Positions 52,734 to 61,605 of a stretch of DNA of 64,000 bases are shown here, in pieces (within the stretch, counting starts at the first letter, position 1; the number at the start of each line of letters is the position of its first letter). The notes beneath the pieces were generated by a model, which saw nothing but the letters and a program-made list of their open reading frames with translations, had not been told where the DNA came from and searched no databases. The stretch lies in NCBI RefSeq assembly GCF_014764705.1, contig NZ_JACXXG010000023.1, positions 1 to 64,000 of the forward strand. The letters are read 5' to 3'. Source of the DNA: Stutzerimonas kunmingensis (GTDB lineage Bacteria; Pseudomonadota; Gammaproteobacteria; Pseudomonadales; Pseudomonadaceae). The position numbers and the translations under genes are program-made.

Positions 52734-54113
52734 ATGAGTCAGCCGTTCAGTGCAACGCCCCGCGTACAGAGCATGCAGGTCATACCCGTGGCCGGCTACG
52801 ACAGCATGCTGCTCAATCTCTGCGGCGCCCACGCCCCCTACTTCACCCGCAACCTGGTCCTGCTCACCGACAATGCCGGCAACACCGGTATCGGCGAAGT
52901 ACCCGGTGGCGAGGGTATCCGTCAGGCATTGGAGCGTAGCTGCCCGCTGGTCATCGGCCAGCCAATCGGCGCCTACAACCGGGTGCTCAACCACCTGCGC
53001 GCGATGCTTGCCGGCAATGGCCGCGACACCCGCCACGAGGTGACCTCCGCAGCCGAGGCGGCGGTGCTCAAGCAGCCCCACGAAATCAACCTGCGCCTGG
53101 ACAACGTGATAACCGCAGTCGAGGCCGCCCTGCTCGACCTGCTCGGCCAGCACCTGGACGTGCCGGTAGCCGAGCTGCTCGGCAGCGGCCAGCAGCGCGA
53201 TGCCGTGCCGATGCTCGCCTACCTCTTCTATATAGGTGATCGCCAGCGCACCGACCTGCCCTATCTGGCCAGCACTGGCGAGGGCTGGTACCACCTGCGC
53301 CACCAGCAGGCGCTGACCCCAGACGCCATCGCCCGCCTGGCCGAGGCCGCGCATGCGCGCTATGGCTTCGCCGACTTCAAGCTCAAGGGCGGGGTGATGC
53401 GCGGCGAGGAGGAGATACAGGCCATCGCCGCGATCAAGGCGCGCTTCCCGGATGCCCGCGTGACGCTGGACCCCAACGGCGCCTGGTCGCTGGACGAGGC
53501 CATCGCTCTGTGCAAGGGCCAGGGTCACCTGCTGGCCTACGCCGAAGACCCCTGCGGCCCGGAAAATGGCTATTCCGGCCGCGAGATCATGGCCGAGTTC
53601 AAGCGCGCCACCGGCATTCCCACTGCGACCAACATGGTTGCCACCGACTGGCGGCAGATGGGCCACTCGCTGCGCCTGGAGGCAGTCGACATCCCGCTGG
53701 CCGACCCGCACTTCTGGACCATGCAGGGCTCGGTGCGCCTGGCGCAGATGTGCGAGCAGTTCGGCCTGACCTGGGGCTCGCATTCGAACAACCACTTCGA
53801 CGTCTCGCTGGCCATGTTCACCCATGCCGCGGCCGCTGCACCGGGGCGCATCACCGCCATCGACACCCACTGGATCTGGCAGGAAGGCCAGGAGCGCCTG
53901 ACCCGCGAGCCGCTGCAGATCGTCGCCGGCCAGGTTCGCGTACCCGAGCGCCCGGGCCTGGGCATCGAGCCGGACATGGACCGGATCATGGCGGCTCACG
54001 AGCTTTACAAGAAGGTCGCCAGTGGTGCGCGTGACGACGCCATGGCGATGCGTTACCTGGTGCCTGGCTGGATCTACGACCCGAAGAAACCCAGCCTCGG
54101 CCGCAATACCTGA
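52734..54113 (+). CDS. gudD: Glucarate dehydratase (copy 2)
   Basis: 459 aa enolase-superfamily protein paralogous to copy 1 on the other side of the kdgD promoter. All active-site positions are kept: K216 and K218 in FKLKGG, D246, E271, N300 and H350. It carries a roughly 10-residue longer insertion after the capping domain (about residues 96-115) relative to copy 1. GGAGG lies 10 bases before the ATG. It leads the operon with tctC, tctB and tctA, suggesting use of substrate brought in by that transporter. Some GudD paralogues (GudX) are inactive, but no key residue is lost here. Confidence 0.93.
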   Translation: MSQPFSATPRVQSMQVIPVAGYDSMLLNLCGAHAPYFTRNLVLLTDNAGNTGIGEVPGGEGIRQALERSCPLVIGQPIGAYNRVLNHLRAMLAGNGRDTRHEVTSAAEAAVLKQPHEINLRLDNVITAVEAALLDLLGQHLDVPVAELLGSGQQRDAVPMLAYLFYIGDRQRTDLPYLASTGEGWYHLRHQQALTPDAIARLAEAAHARYGFADFKLKGGVMRGEEEIQAIAAIKARFPDARVTLDPNGAWSLDEAIALCKGQGHLLAYAEDPCGPENGYSGREIMAEFKRATGIPTATNMVATDWRQMGHSLRLEAVDIPLADPHFWTMQGSVRLAQMCEQFGLTWGSHSNNHFDVSLAMFTHAAAAAPGRITAIDTHWIWQEGQERLTREPLQIVAGQVRVPERPGLGIEPDMDRIMAAHELYKKVASGARDDAMAMRYLVPGWIYDPKKPSLGRNT

Positions 54114-54141
54114 ACCCGCAGCCCAAACCCGGAGAACTCCA

Positions 54142-55122
54142 ATGAAAACAATATTCCGCGCCTCCCTGCTTTCCGCCCTCGTCGGCATCGCCGGTCTCGC
54201 TGCCGCCTCCACCACGATGGCCGCCGATGTGAAATGGCCGACCCGCCCCGTACAGGTGGTGGTGATCGCCAACCCTGGCGGCGACACCGATTTCAACGCC
54301 CGCACCATGGCCAAGTACTTCAATCAGATCACCGGCAAGAGCATGGTGGTGACCAACATCGCCGGCGGCGGCGGCACCCTGGCCGCCGAGCAGGTCAAGG
54401 GCGCGGCCGCCGATGGCAACACCATTCTCTTCACCCACCCGGGGCAGCTGATCGTCAACGAGGTCGCCGGCCTGACCGAGGACAGCTACGAGACCTTCGA
54501 TGTGGCGTGCATCGCCGGGGTCGACAAGAGCACCGTGTTCGTCGCCTCCAAGCAGTCCGGCGTGACCAGCATGCAGGACCTGATCGCCAAGTCGAAGGCC
54601 GAGCCGGGCAGCATCACCTACGGCACCGAGATGGGCAGCTTCTCCCACGTACAGGGGCTGATGCTGGAGAAGCTGACCGACACCAAGCTGAAGATGGTCG
54701 ACGGCGGCACGGTTTCCGACCGCGTGGTGGGCATGCTCGGCGGACGCCTGGACCTCGGCGCGATCACCTACGGCTCGGTGCAGGACTACGTCAGCGGTGG
54801 GCAGATGGTCGCCCTCGGCCAGCCCAACGAGGAGCGCAACCCACTGCTCGGCGAGGTGCCGACACTCAAGGAGCAGGGCCTCGACATCACCATGGACAAG
54901 CCCTACGTGGTCGCTTTCCCGAAGGGCACCGACCCGGCGATCGTGAAGAAGATGGCCGACGTGATGAAGCAGATCACCGAGATCCCCGAGTACGCCGAGG
55001 AACTGAAGAAGTTCAAGCAGCCGGTGGCCTACTACGGCACCGAAGAGGCCAAGGCGATCCTGGCCAAGACTCGCGAGGACTTCATGCAGTTCAAGGACGA
55101 ACTGCGTCAGGCCAAGAACTGA
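54142..55122 (+). CDS. Tripartite tricarboxylate transporter substrate-binding protein (TctC family)
   Basis: 326 aa periplasmic binding protein. A signal peptide ends near MAA/DV (residue 28). The mature part has TTT family landmarks: WPTRPVQVVVIANPGGDTDFNAR at the ligand loop, NIAGGGGTLAAEQV, and LDLGAITYGSVQDYV. It delivers substrate to the TctAB membrane complex. Genetic context (gudD upstream, shared operator with udh) indicates glucarate, galactarate or another aldarate rather than citrate (inference). GGAG lies 7 bases before the ATG. Confidence 0.92.
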   Translation: MKTIFRASLLSALVGIAGLAAASTTMAADVKWPTRPVQVVVIANPGGDTDFNARTMAKYFNQITGKSMVVTNIAGGGGTLAAEQVKGAAADGNTILFTHPGQLIVNEVAGLTEDSYETFDVACIAGVDKSTVFVASKQSGVTSMQDLIAKSKAEPGSITYGTEMGSFSHVQGLMLEKLTDTKLKMVDGGTVSDRVVGMLGGRLDLGAITYGSVQDYVSGGQMVALGQPNEERNPLLGEVPTLKEQGLDITMDKPYVVAFPKGTDPAIVKKMADVMKQITEIPEYAEELKKFKQPVAYYGTEEAKAILAKTREDFMQFKDELRQAKN

Positions 55123-55135
55123 TCCCTGACGTGTC

Positions 55136-55158
55136 GCCAGCCGGCCACGCCGGCTGGC
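55136..55158 (+). terminator. Strong intra-operon hairpin between tctC and tctB
   Basis: GCCAGCCGGC and GCCGGCTGGC form a perfect 10-bp stem with a 3-base loop, followed by TGTCTCTCC rather than a T-run. It probably acts as a partial attenuator or 3' stabiliser so that the binding protein is made in excess of the membrane subunits, as in many binding-protein operons. Confidence 0.7.
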
Positions 55159-55186
55159 TGTCTCTCCTCGCGCACGGAGGTTTGCC

Positions 55187-55678
55187 ATGACCACTGCAAA
55201 CAAGAAAGAACTGACCATCGGCGTGGCCATGCTCGGCGCCAGCATCGCCTATCTGGTGATGGCCTACCGCGTACCCGGCCACGACGGCATCGATGCCGCC
55301 ACCGTCCCCACCCTGCTGGCCATCCTGCTATGCCTGCTGGGCCTGCTGCAGACCCTGAGCGCTTTTACCCGCCACGCGCAGGCTGCAGAGAGCAGCAGCG
55401 ATACGCCGGACCAGCCCAAGCCAACCGTTACCGAGCCGCTGACCGTGCTCAAGACCCTTGGCCTGATCCTGCTTTACGTCGTACTGCTGGGCCCGGTGGG
55501 TTTTCCCATCATGACTGCGATCTACCTGTACCTGCAGTTCATCGTCCTGACGCCCGCTGACCACAAGGTCAGCCACCTGCTCTACGCAGCCATCGCGGTG
55601 GTCACGTCGGCCGTCATCTACCTGCTGTTCCGCGAGGCCTTCGATCTGTTGCTGCCCGCTGGCCTGCTGAATTTCTGA
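55187..55678 (+). CDS. Tripartite tricarboxylate transporter small subunit (TctB family)
   Basis: 163 aa inner-membrane protein with four predicted helices (about 9-24, 38-57, 84-118, 132-155). The first, ELTIGVAMLGASIAYLVMAYRVPG, matches the usual TctB (DUF1468) start. A Gln/Ser/Pro-rich loop lies between helices 2 and 3. GGAGG stands 6 bases before the ATG. It pairs with TctA in the Na+- or H+-driven carrier. Confidence 0.9.
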   Translation: MTTANKKELTIGVAMLGASIAYLVMAYRVPGHDGIDAATVPTLLAILLCLLGLLQTLSAFTRHAQAAESSSDTPDQPKPTVTEPLTVLKTLGLILLYVVLLGPVGFPIMTAIYLYLQFIVLTPADHKVSHLLYAAIAVVTSAVIYLLFREAFDLLLPAGLLNF

Positions 55679-55688
55679 GGAATCGACC

Positions 55689-57209
55689 ATGCTCGAATTA
55701 CTGCAGCAAGGCTTCGGTGCCGTATTCTCGCTCAACATCCTGCTGCTGATGCTCGGCGGCGTTGCGGTTGGCATCGTCTTCGGCGCCGTGCCCGGCCTGT
55801 CGGCGACCATGGCGGTGGCGCTGTGCCTGCCACTGACCTTTACCATGGGGCCGCAAGCTGGCCTGTCGCTGCTGGTCGCGCTGTTCATCGGCGCTACGTC
55901 CGGCGGCCTGATCTCGGCGATCCTGCTGAAGATTCCGGGTACACCGTCGTCCATCGCCACGGTGTTCGACGGCGGCCCATTGATGGAGCAGGGCCTGGGC
56001 GTGAAGGCGCTCGGGGTCGGCATCGTGTTTTCCTTTCTCGGCACCATCTTCAGCATCATCGCGCTGATGTTCATCGCCCCGCAGCTGGCCAAGGTCGCGC
56101 TGAGCTTCGGCCCGCATCAATACTTCGCCATCGCGGTGTTCTCGCTGACGCTGATCGCCACCCTGTCGGCCGGCTCAATGGTCAAGGGGCTGTTCGCCGG
56201 CACGCTGGGCATCGCCGTATCCACCGTCGGCATCGCGCCGGTCGAGGCAGTACGCCGCTTCACCTTCGGCGTCAGCGAGCTGAACGGCGGCTTTTCCATG
56301 CTGACGGTGATGATCGGCATGTTCGCCGTGGCCGAGGTCATCAAGCTCGCCGAAACCGGCCGGCATGCCGTGCGCAGCAAGGCCGGCTCGGTGAGCATGA
56401 AAGACATCAAGGGCTTCGGCTTCTCGCTCAAGGAGTTCCGCCAGGAGCTGCCCAATGCCAGTCGTTCGGGCCTGATCGGCCTGGCAGTGGGCATCCTGCC
56501 GGGCATCGGTGCCGGCACCTCCAACCTGCTCTCCTACATCGTCGCCAAGAAGCGCGCCAAGCAGCCGGAAACCTATGGCAAGGGCAACATCGGCGGCGTG
56601 GTCGCCAGCGAGACGGCGAACAACGCCGGCATCGGCGGCGCCATGATGCCGCTGATGACGCTGGGCATTCCCGGCGACACCACCACCGCGATCCTGCTCG
56701 GCGGCTTTCTGATTCACGGCATCCAGCCCGGACCGCTGCTGTTCGTCAGCCAGGGTCCGCTGGTCTACACCATCTTCGCCGCGCTGCTGGTGGCCTCGGT
56801 GATGATGCTGTTCATGGAGTTCTACGGCCTGCGCCTGTTCATCAAGCTGCTCGACGTACCCAAGCACATCCTGCTGCCGATCATCCTGGTGCTCTGTGTG
56901 GTCGGTGCGTTCGGCCTCTCCAGCCGGCTGTTCGATGTCTGGTCGATCCTGCTGTTCGGTGTGCTTGGCTATGCCTTCGTCAAGGCGGGTATGCCGGTCG
57001 CGCCCTTCATCATCGGCTTCATCCTCGGGCCAATGGCGGAGACCAACCTGCGCCGCGGCCTGATGCTCTCCGACGGCAACTTCGCCTCGTTCTTCACCAA
57101 CCCCATCGCCGCGACCTTCCTCGGCCTGGCCCTGGCCTTCGTGCTCTGGCAGCTGTACAGCGCGGTGCGGCCACGGGGCGGCGTGCTCGGTCAGGCGCTA
57201 CGCACCTGA
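55689..57209 (+). CDS. Tripartite tricarboxylate transporter large subunit (TctA family)
   Basis: 506 aa with about 11-12 membrane helices. The family signatures are GAVPGLSATMAVALCLPLTF near residue 32 and KIPGTPSSIATVFDGGPLMEQG near residue 80, with the second internal copy GILPGIGAGTSN and GIPGDTTTAILLGGFLIHG. It is the transport pore of the tctCBA system. It starts 10 bases after tctB. The 3' end converges on the talarate/galactarate dehydratase gene. Confidence 0.94.
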   Translation: MLELLQQGFGAVFSLNILLLMLGGVAVGIVFGAVPGLSATMAVALCLPLTFTMGPQAGLSLLVALFIGATSGGLISAILLKIPGTPSSIATVFDGGPLMEQGLGVKALGVGIVFSFLGTIFSIIALMFIAPQLAKVALSFGPHQYFAIAVFSLTLIATLSAGSMVKGLFAGTLGIAVSTVGIAPVEAVRRFTFGVSELNGGFSMLTVMIGMFAVAEVIKLAETGRHAVRSKAGSVSMKDIKGFGFSLKEFRQELPNASRSGLIGLAVGILPGIGAGTSNLLSYIVAKKRAKQPETYGKGNIGGVVASETANNAGIGGAMMPLMTLGIPGDTTTAILLGGFLIHGIQPGPLLFVSQGPLVYTIFAALLVASVMMLFMEFYGLRLFIKLLDVPKHILLPIILVLCVVGAFGLSSRLFDVWSILLFGVLGYAFVKAGMPVAPFIIGFILGPMAETNLRRGLMLSDGNFASFFTNPIAATFLGLALAFVLWQLYSAVRPRGGVLGQALRT

Positions 57210-57246
57210 ACCTGCGCCCCTCTTCCCGCCGGAGGAGCGGCTTGGC

Positions 57247-58389
57247 TCAGCCGCGCTGACCGAACGCATCGCTTGCCAGGGTCCAGCCCGCCACCTGCTC
57301 GCTGAGGCTCAGCCCCAGCCCGGGCCGGGTCGGCACCTGCATGCAGCCATCGCGGATCTCGAGTCGCTCCCGGAACAGCGGCTCGAGCCATTCGAAATGC
57401 TCGACCCAGGCGGCATGTTCGTAGGCCGCAGCGAGGTGGATATGCAGCTCCATGACGAAGTGCGGCGCCATGACGATTCCACGCCGCCGCGCCGCCTCGG
57501 CCACCTGCAGGAACGGCGTGAAACCACCGATGCGCGGCGCGTCATGCATGATCACATCCACCGCCCCGCGCTCGACAAAGGCACAGGCTTCGGCCGCGCT
57601 GCCGAGCATCTCGCCAGTGCCGACCGGGGTGATGAGCTGAGCGGCCAGGGCGGCGTGACCTTCCAGATCGTGGGCGTCCAGCGGCTCCTCGATCCAGGTC
57701 AGCTCGAACTCCTCCAGCGCCCTGCCCATGCGTGCCGCGGTGGTGCGATCCCATTGCTGGTTGACGTCGACCATCAGCGCCGCCTCGTCGCCGAAGTGCC
57801 TGCGCAGCGCCGCGACCCGGCGCAGGTCGGCGCGGTGGTCAGGCTGGCCGACCTTCAGCTTGATTCCGCCAATGCCTCGCGCCCTAGACGCCTCGGCCTT
57901 TTCGATGACCTCCTCGATGGGCGCCTGAAGGTAGCCGCCGGAGGTGTTGTAGCAAGGCACCGCGTCGCGATGGGCGCCGAGCAGCTTGGCCAGTGGCAGC
58001 CCGGCGCGACGCGCCTTGAGGTCCCAAAGCGCCGTATCGAAGGCGGCAATGCTCTGCACCGCCAGGCCGCTGCGCCCGATCGAGGCGCTGGCCCAGCTCA
58101 GCCGGCGCCACAGGCGGGCGATGTCGTTGGGATCCTCGCCCAGCAGCAACGGCGCCAGTTCCCGCGCGTGGGCATATTGCGCCGGGCCGCCGGTGCGCAG
58201 GCTGTAGCTGAAGCCCAGCCCCTTATGACCCTGCTGCGTCTGCAGTTCGACGAACAATAGGCTGACCGACGCCAGGGGCAGCTGTCGCCCGGTAAGCACC
58301 TTGGCGTCGCTGACCGGCCGCTGCAGCGGCAACTCCACCGCGCGCAGGCCGATCCAGCTGATGCGGTCCGCTTCATAGAGGTCGCTCAT
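57247..58389 (-). CDS. L-talarate/galactarate dehydratase
   Basis: 380 aa enolase-superfamily dehydratase. It follows Salmonella TalrD/GalrD closely through PVSDAKVLTGRQ, GFSYS, LLGEDPNDI, RAGLPLAKLLGAHRD, CYNTSGG, GIGGIKLKVGQP, NQQWDR and EEPLDAHDLEGHA. Catalytic bases are K179 of the KLK pair and H310 in APHFVMELH. Metal ligands are D208, E234 and E260. It would give a second, manganese/magnesium-type route for galactarate besides GarD. It is divergent from a LysR regulator 105 bases away, which probably controls it. Confidence 0.9.
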   Translation of the reverse strand: MSDLYEADRISWIGLRAVELPLQRPVSDAKVLTGRQLPLASVSLLFVELQTQQGHKGLGFSYSLRTGGPAQYAHARELAPLLLGEDPNDIARLWRRLSWASASIGRSGLAVQSIAAFDTALWDLKARRAGLPLAKLLGAHRDAVPCYNTSGGYLQAPIEEVIEKAEASRARGIGGIKLKVGQPDHRADLRRVAALRRHFGDEAALMVDVNQQWDRTTAARMGRALEEFELTWIEEPLDAHDLEGHAALAAQLITPVGTGEMLGSAAEACAFVERGAVDVIMHDAPRIGGFTPFLQVAEAARRRGIVMAPHFVMELHIHLAAAYEHAAWVEHFEWLEPLFRERLEIRDGCMQVPTRPGLGLSLSEQVAGWTLASDAFGQRG

Positions 58390-58441
58390 TCGTGTGTCGC
58401 CGCTTCGCCAGTCAGGGGATGCGCTGGATAATCCGCCGGCT

Positions 58442-58481
58442 GATTGATACGGTCCAATTCATTAACGCTTTCGATTGATAC
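58442..58481. promoter_or_regulatory. Direct repeat in the talrD/LysR intergenic region
   Basis: GATTGATAC occurs at 58442-58450 and 58473-58481, 31 bases start to start (three helical turns). The region between divergent genes is where the LysR regulator should bind. The second copy lies 13 bases before the LysR ATG, which would permit autoregulation. Confidence 0.5.
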
Positions 58482-58494
58482 CAGGAACGGATCA

Positions 58495-59436
58495 ATGTTC
58501 GAACTCGCCCAACTGCGATGCTTTACTACCTTGGCCAGCGAACTGAATTTCCGTCGCGCGGCCGAGCGCCTGAACATGACCCAGCCGCCGCTGAGCCGGC
58601 AGATCCAGTTGCTGGAACACCAGCTCGGCGTCGCGCTGTTCACCCGCAGCACGCGTTCTGTGGCGCTCACCGCCGCCGGTCGCGCCTTCTTCGTCGAGGC
58701 CCAGGCGTTGCTCGACCAAGTCCACCGCGCCGCACAGGGTGCCCGGCTGGCTGCACTGGGCGAGAGCGGCTCGCTGACCATCAGCTTCGTTGCCAGCGCG
58801 GTATACGGCTTCCTGCCGCGCGCCATCACCCAGGTGCGCCGGGAACGGCCAGGCGTGGCCATCAACCTGCTGGAGACCACCACTTTCGAGCAGTTGCAGG
58901 CACTGCGCGCGCGTCGGGTCGACCTGGCGGTGGTGCGCGAGCCGTTGCAGCAGCCGGGACTGGTCAGTGAATGCCTACTGCGCGAGCCTTTCGTGCTGGC
59001 CACGCCGACCGATCATCCGCTGGCGCAGCATCCGGCGCCGACCCTGGAAATGCTCCACGGCGAGCCGTTCATCCTCTATGCCCATGGCGCCTGGCAGCCG
59101 TTCAACGAGCTGCACACCGGGCTGTTCCGTGCCAGCGGTATCCAGCCCGAATTCGTCCAGTCGCTGGGCTCGACGCTGACCATCCTCTCGCTGGTCAACG
59201 CTGGCCTCGGCATGGCGCTGGTGCCGCGCGGGGCCAGCGCGATCCGCTTCCAGCAGGTACGCTTTCGCGAGTTGCCGCTGCCAGCGGGCATCTGCGCCGA
59301 GCTGCATCTGGCCTGGCGCGACGACAACGACAACCCGACGCTGGAAGCGGCGCGCGACGCCGTGCGTCAGGCGGCCCGCGATATCGCCCTGGACCTGCCG
59401 CCAATCCCAGGCCTACACCATGGGACGGACTGCTGA
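58495..59436 (+). CDS. LysR-family transcriptional regulator
   Basis: 313 aa. The N-terminal winged helix-turn-helix (residues 1-60) reads LAQLRCFTTLASELNFRRAAERL, then MTQPPLSRQIQLLEHQLGVALF, the standard LysR signature. The effector domain (about 90-295) includes VASAVYGFLPRAI and NAGLGMALVPRGA. GGAA lies 7 bases before the ATG. Divergent placement relative to the talarate/galactarate dehydratase suggests it activates that gene with an aldarate as inducer. It could also act on the convergently placed tct operon. Confidence 0.92.
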   Translation: MFELAQLRCFTTLASELNFRRAAERLNMTQPPLSRQIQLLEHQLGVALFTRSTRSVALTAAGRAFFVEAQALLDQVHRAAQGARLAALGESGSLTISFVASAVYGFLPRAITQVRRERPGVAINLLETTTFEQLQALRARRVDLAVVREPLQQPGLVSECLLREPFVLATPTDHPLAQHPAPTLEMLHGEPFILYAHGAWQPFNELHTGLFRASGIQPEFVQSLGSTLTILSLVNAGLGMALVPRGASAIRFQQVRFRELPLPAGICAELHLAWRDDNDNPTLEAARDAVRQAARDIALDLPPIPGLHHGTDC

Positions 59437-59557
59437 CGGCCACGAGTTGACGTTCAAATGGTTGACCAGAGCCGGGGCTATTCAGGCCTGTGACAAATGC
59501 GCTGCTCGACGCTAAAGCAAGGCCCAAGAGTGCAGAAAAAGCCTTCGCAGCCCGCCC

Positions 59558-60784
59558 CTAAGCCAGCAGCCTCCCGCTGCTTGTTGCGTCCACCACCGCA
59601 TCCAGCTCAGCCCCAGCCAAATGCTCTGCATAGTGCTCCATCAGCTCCGACTCCCAAGAAGCGACCTCGTCCAGTATGCCGGCCGCCTCATCTTTCGTCA
59701 GTGCAAAATGCTCATGCTGGCTAAGCAGGTTAGCTCGACTTAGGAGAGTACCGTTGATACCAACTTCCATCGCCAGCCTCTGGGCAGGCCCCTCTCCCAG
59801 GACGGGAAGAACGTCATACATGGGCGAGAGGCGCCAAGCTCCTTCCTGCCAGATCACTGCGTGGTTGCGAGGATGATCGTCACTGTTGCCGACCAGAGCG
59901 TTGTAGGCCATTCGCCTGTAGAGCGCCTGCCTATCAGAATCTGGCGCGCCTCTGCGGTACAGCTCATCGGCGAGCGCCGCGTAGATCCATCCGTTGCTGC
60001 GCTGCACATGCCATTCGGCATCGAGAAGAGTTAAGCCACTCATCATCGGAATGCGGCGAAACCTTGCATCATTCGCTGACCATTCTCGGTCGAATCGCTC
60101 CACTAGCAACGTGTTGCCTTTTTCACTTTGATGGAGTGCCGTCCGGGCAACATTCATCCCCTTGGCAGCCGCAAAAGTCATGCAGGCATACTCGAATTTC
60201 GGCAGGTCGTAGTGATCAAATTTGTCGCGTGGCTTGGCAAGAATCAGCTTGTGATCAAAGCGGTACGTGCGCTTGGGCCTGGCACCACCAACAGCTGAGC
60301 GCTGATCCCGTATTCTTAATGCCTCCAGCTGCTCAGCGCTCAGCTGGCTGTCATAGATCGCAGCGCAAATATCTATGAAATGATCGAGCCCTTTGGCTTC
60401 AAGCATTTTCACAGGCCTTTCGCCTATTCCCGGCCTCGGTGTGCGATCTTCGCCAGCCATGATGTTTCCGGCGCGATCTTCGTTAGGAGATAACAGCAGG
60501 AGCTGGATCGGAGTGAGCTCGCCCTTTCGGGTGCGGCGCAACAGGCGTTCTCCCCAGCCATCTGGCATCGCATCATCAATGAAGCCGGGAACGCCGCCAT
60601 TCTTATGTACCTGAATGGGTCGAGTGGAGAGCGGATACCGTATCGGATCAGGCACCCAACGCTTGGCTTCCACGATCTCCGGCGCATAGACGAAGGCTCC
60701 CGTGCTACCAGCAAGGGTCAGCCTGCCCAGCGTCACAGTCTCACCCGTTTCTGGACATTCCATATAGATGTAAGCGCGCGACAT
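59558..60784 (-). CDS. hipA: HipA-family serine/threonine kinase toxin
   Basis: 408 aa. The N-terminal couple domain (about 1-110) includes VPGFIDDAMPDGWGERLLRR. The kinase core has the Gly/Pro loop GGARPK (residues 166-171), catalytic NSDDHPRN (residues 300-307) and metal-binding YDVLP with D324. HipA toxins phosphorylate aminoacyl-tRNA synthetases and arrest growth; HipB neutralises them. The stop of hipB overlaps this ATG by one base. No frameshift or lost catalytic residue is seen. Base composition is lower in GC than neighbours, suggesting acquisition. Confidence 0.92.
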   Translation of the reverse strand: MSRAYIYMECPETGETVTLGRLTLAGSTGAFVYAPEIVEAKRWVPDPIRYPLSTRPIQVHKNGGVPGFIDDAMPDGWGERLLRRTRKGELTPIQLLLLSPNEDRAGNIMAGEDRTPRPGIGERPVKMLEAKGLDHFIDICAAIYDSQLSAEQLEALRIRDQRSAVGGARPKRTYRFDHKLILAKPRDKFDHYDLPKFEYACMTFAAAKGMNVARTALHQSEKGNTLLVERFDREWSANDARFRRIPMMSGLTLLDAEWHVQRSNGWIYAALADELYRRGAPDSDRQALYRRMAYNALVGNSDDHPRNHAVIWQEGAWRLSPMYDVLPVLGEGPAQRLAMEVGINGTLLSRANLLSQHEHFALTKDEAAGILDEVASWESELMEHYAEHLAGAELDAVVDATSSGRLLA

Positions 60785-61107
60785 CAGAAGTCCTCCGCGC
60801 TGCTGCGAGGCAGCCTGACGCGCCTGGTCGCATTGGTTTCCAAAGCGCCGAGATCAAGCGCAGGGTCATCGATCAGCGCCTGGAAAACCCGGTCAGAGAT
60901 CCCAACGGTAAACAGCGCGAGCATGAAATCGCGCAACGAAACACCTTCAGCCTTGCCCCCCTCAATGTGTCGAACAGCTCGGAGAGAAATTCCAGCCCGC
61001 TCTGCAAGGTCAGCCTGTCGTATCCCCATGCGCAGACGCGCCTCCTTCACCAGAAGGCCTATACGGTAAAGCAGAGAGGTACTTTGAACAGGGAAAAAGT
61101 CTTTCAT
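60784..61107 (-). CDS. hipB: HipB-like antitoxin, XRE helix-turn-helix
   Basis: 107 aa. The helix-turn-helix is RIGLLVKEARLRMGIRQADL, then AERAGISLRAVRHIEGGK, about residues 15-55. The C-terminal half is acidic and probably contacts HipA. It starts at an ATG without a clear ribosome site; the start codon lies inside one of two operator-like repeats, so binding could block translation and transcription together. An internal ATG at the MGIRQ position would truncate the DNA-binding domain and is unlikely. Confidence 0.85.
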   Translation of the reverse strand: MKDFFPVQSTSLLYRIGLLVKEARLRMGIRQADLAERAGISLRAVRHIEGGKAEGVSLRDFMLALFTVGISDRVFQALIDDPALDLGALETNATRRVRLPRSSAEDF

Positions 61108-61155
61108 AAGGTGGCACCAATCGACATCCTACAAAGGATAAGGTACTACCAATCG
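61106..61155 (-). promoter_or_regulatory. Paired operators of the hipBA operon
   Basis: ATAAGGTGGCACCAATCG (61106-61123) and ATAAGGTACTACCAATCG (61138-61155) match at 15 of 18 positions, spaced 32 bases (three turns). Each contains the palindrome GGTRNYACC. HipB proteins autorepress by binding such repeats. The promoter-proximal copy covers the hipB ATG. Confidence 0.7.
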
Positions 61156-61605
61156 CGCACTAAGCAACCTTTTCAGACAGTTAATAAGGCTTCTTATAGC
61201 ACCTTAATGACCATAAACTATCATTAATAGATACCTTATTTAAGAAGAACAACCCCGGCAGGGTAGATCAACTCTCGGATTCTGGGCGGTAGATCTATCC
61301 AGTTCGGCACCAGTCCAGCCAGATCAGCCTTCTGCTGCGACCGGCAGCTTCTGGAGTCAGCAGCCCGTCACAGCTGCAATATCAGAAGCGGACAACACCC
61401 TCTATAGCATTGGTGGTGGCTGGCAAGGCGCAGCGTCGATAGGCCGAAGCCTTCATTGTCCTCTGCGCCATCGACTGCTCGAACGAATCTGTACCGCCCG
61501 ATCCGACGCCAACTGCGCTGTTCCGTTGCGGCAACACGCCCTAATCTGGCCGGCTGGACATTGAATGACGTCGTCGATCCGGCGCTGCCACTGGAGGACT
61601 CATGC
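61156..61605. other. 450-base gap upstream of azlC
   Basis: The first 90 bases are AT-rich, with further TAAGG or CCTTA strings that may be weaker HipB sites. The rest returns to higher GC. A frame in phase with azlC is open from 61456 but lacks a ribosome site. I see no other gene or RNA. Confidence 0.4.
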
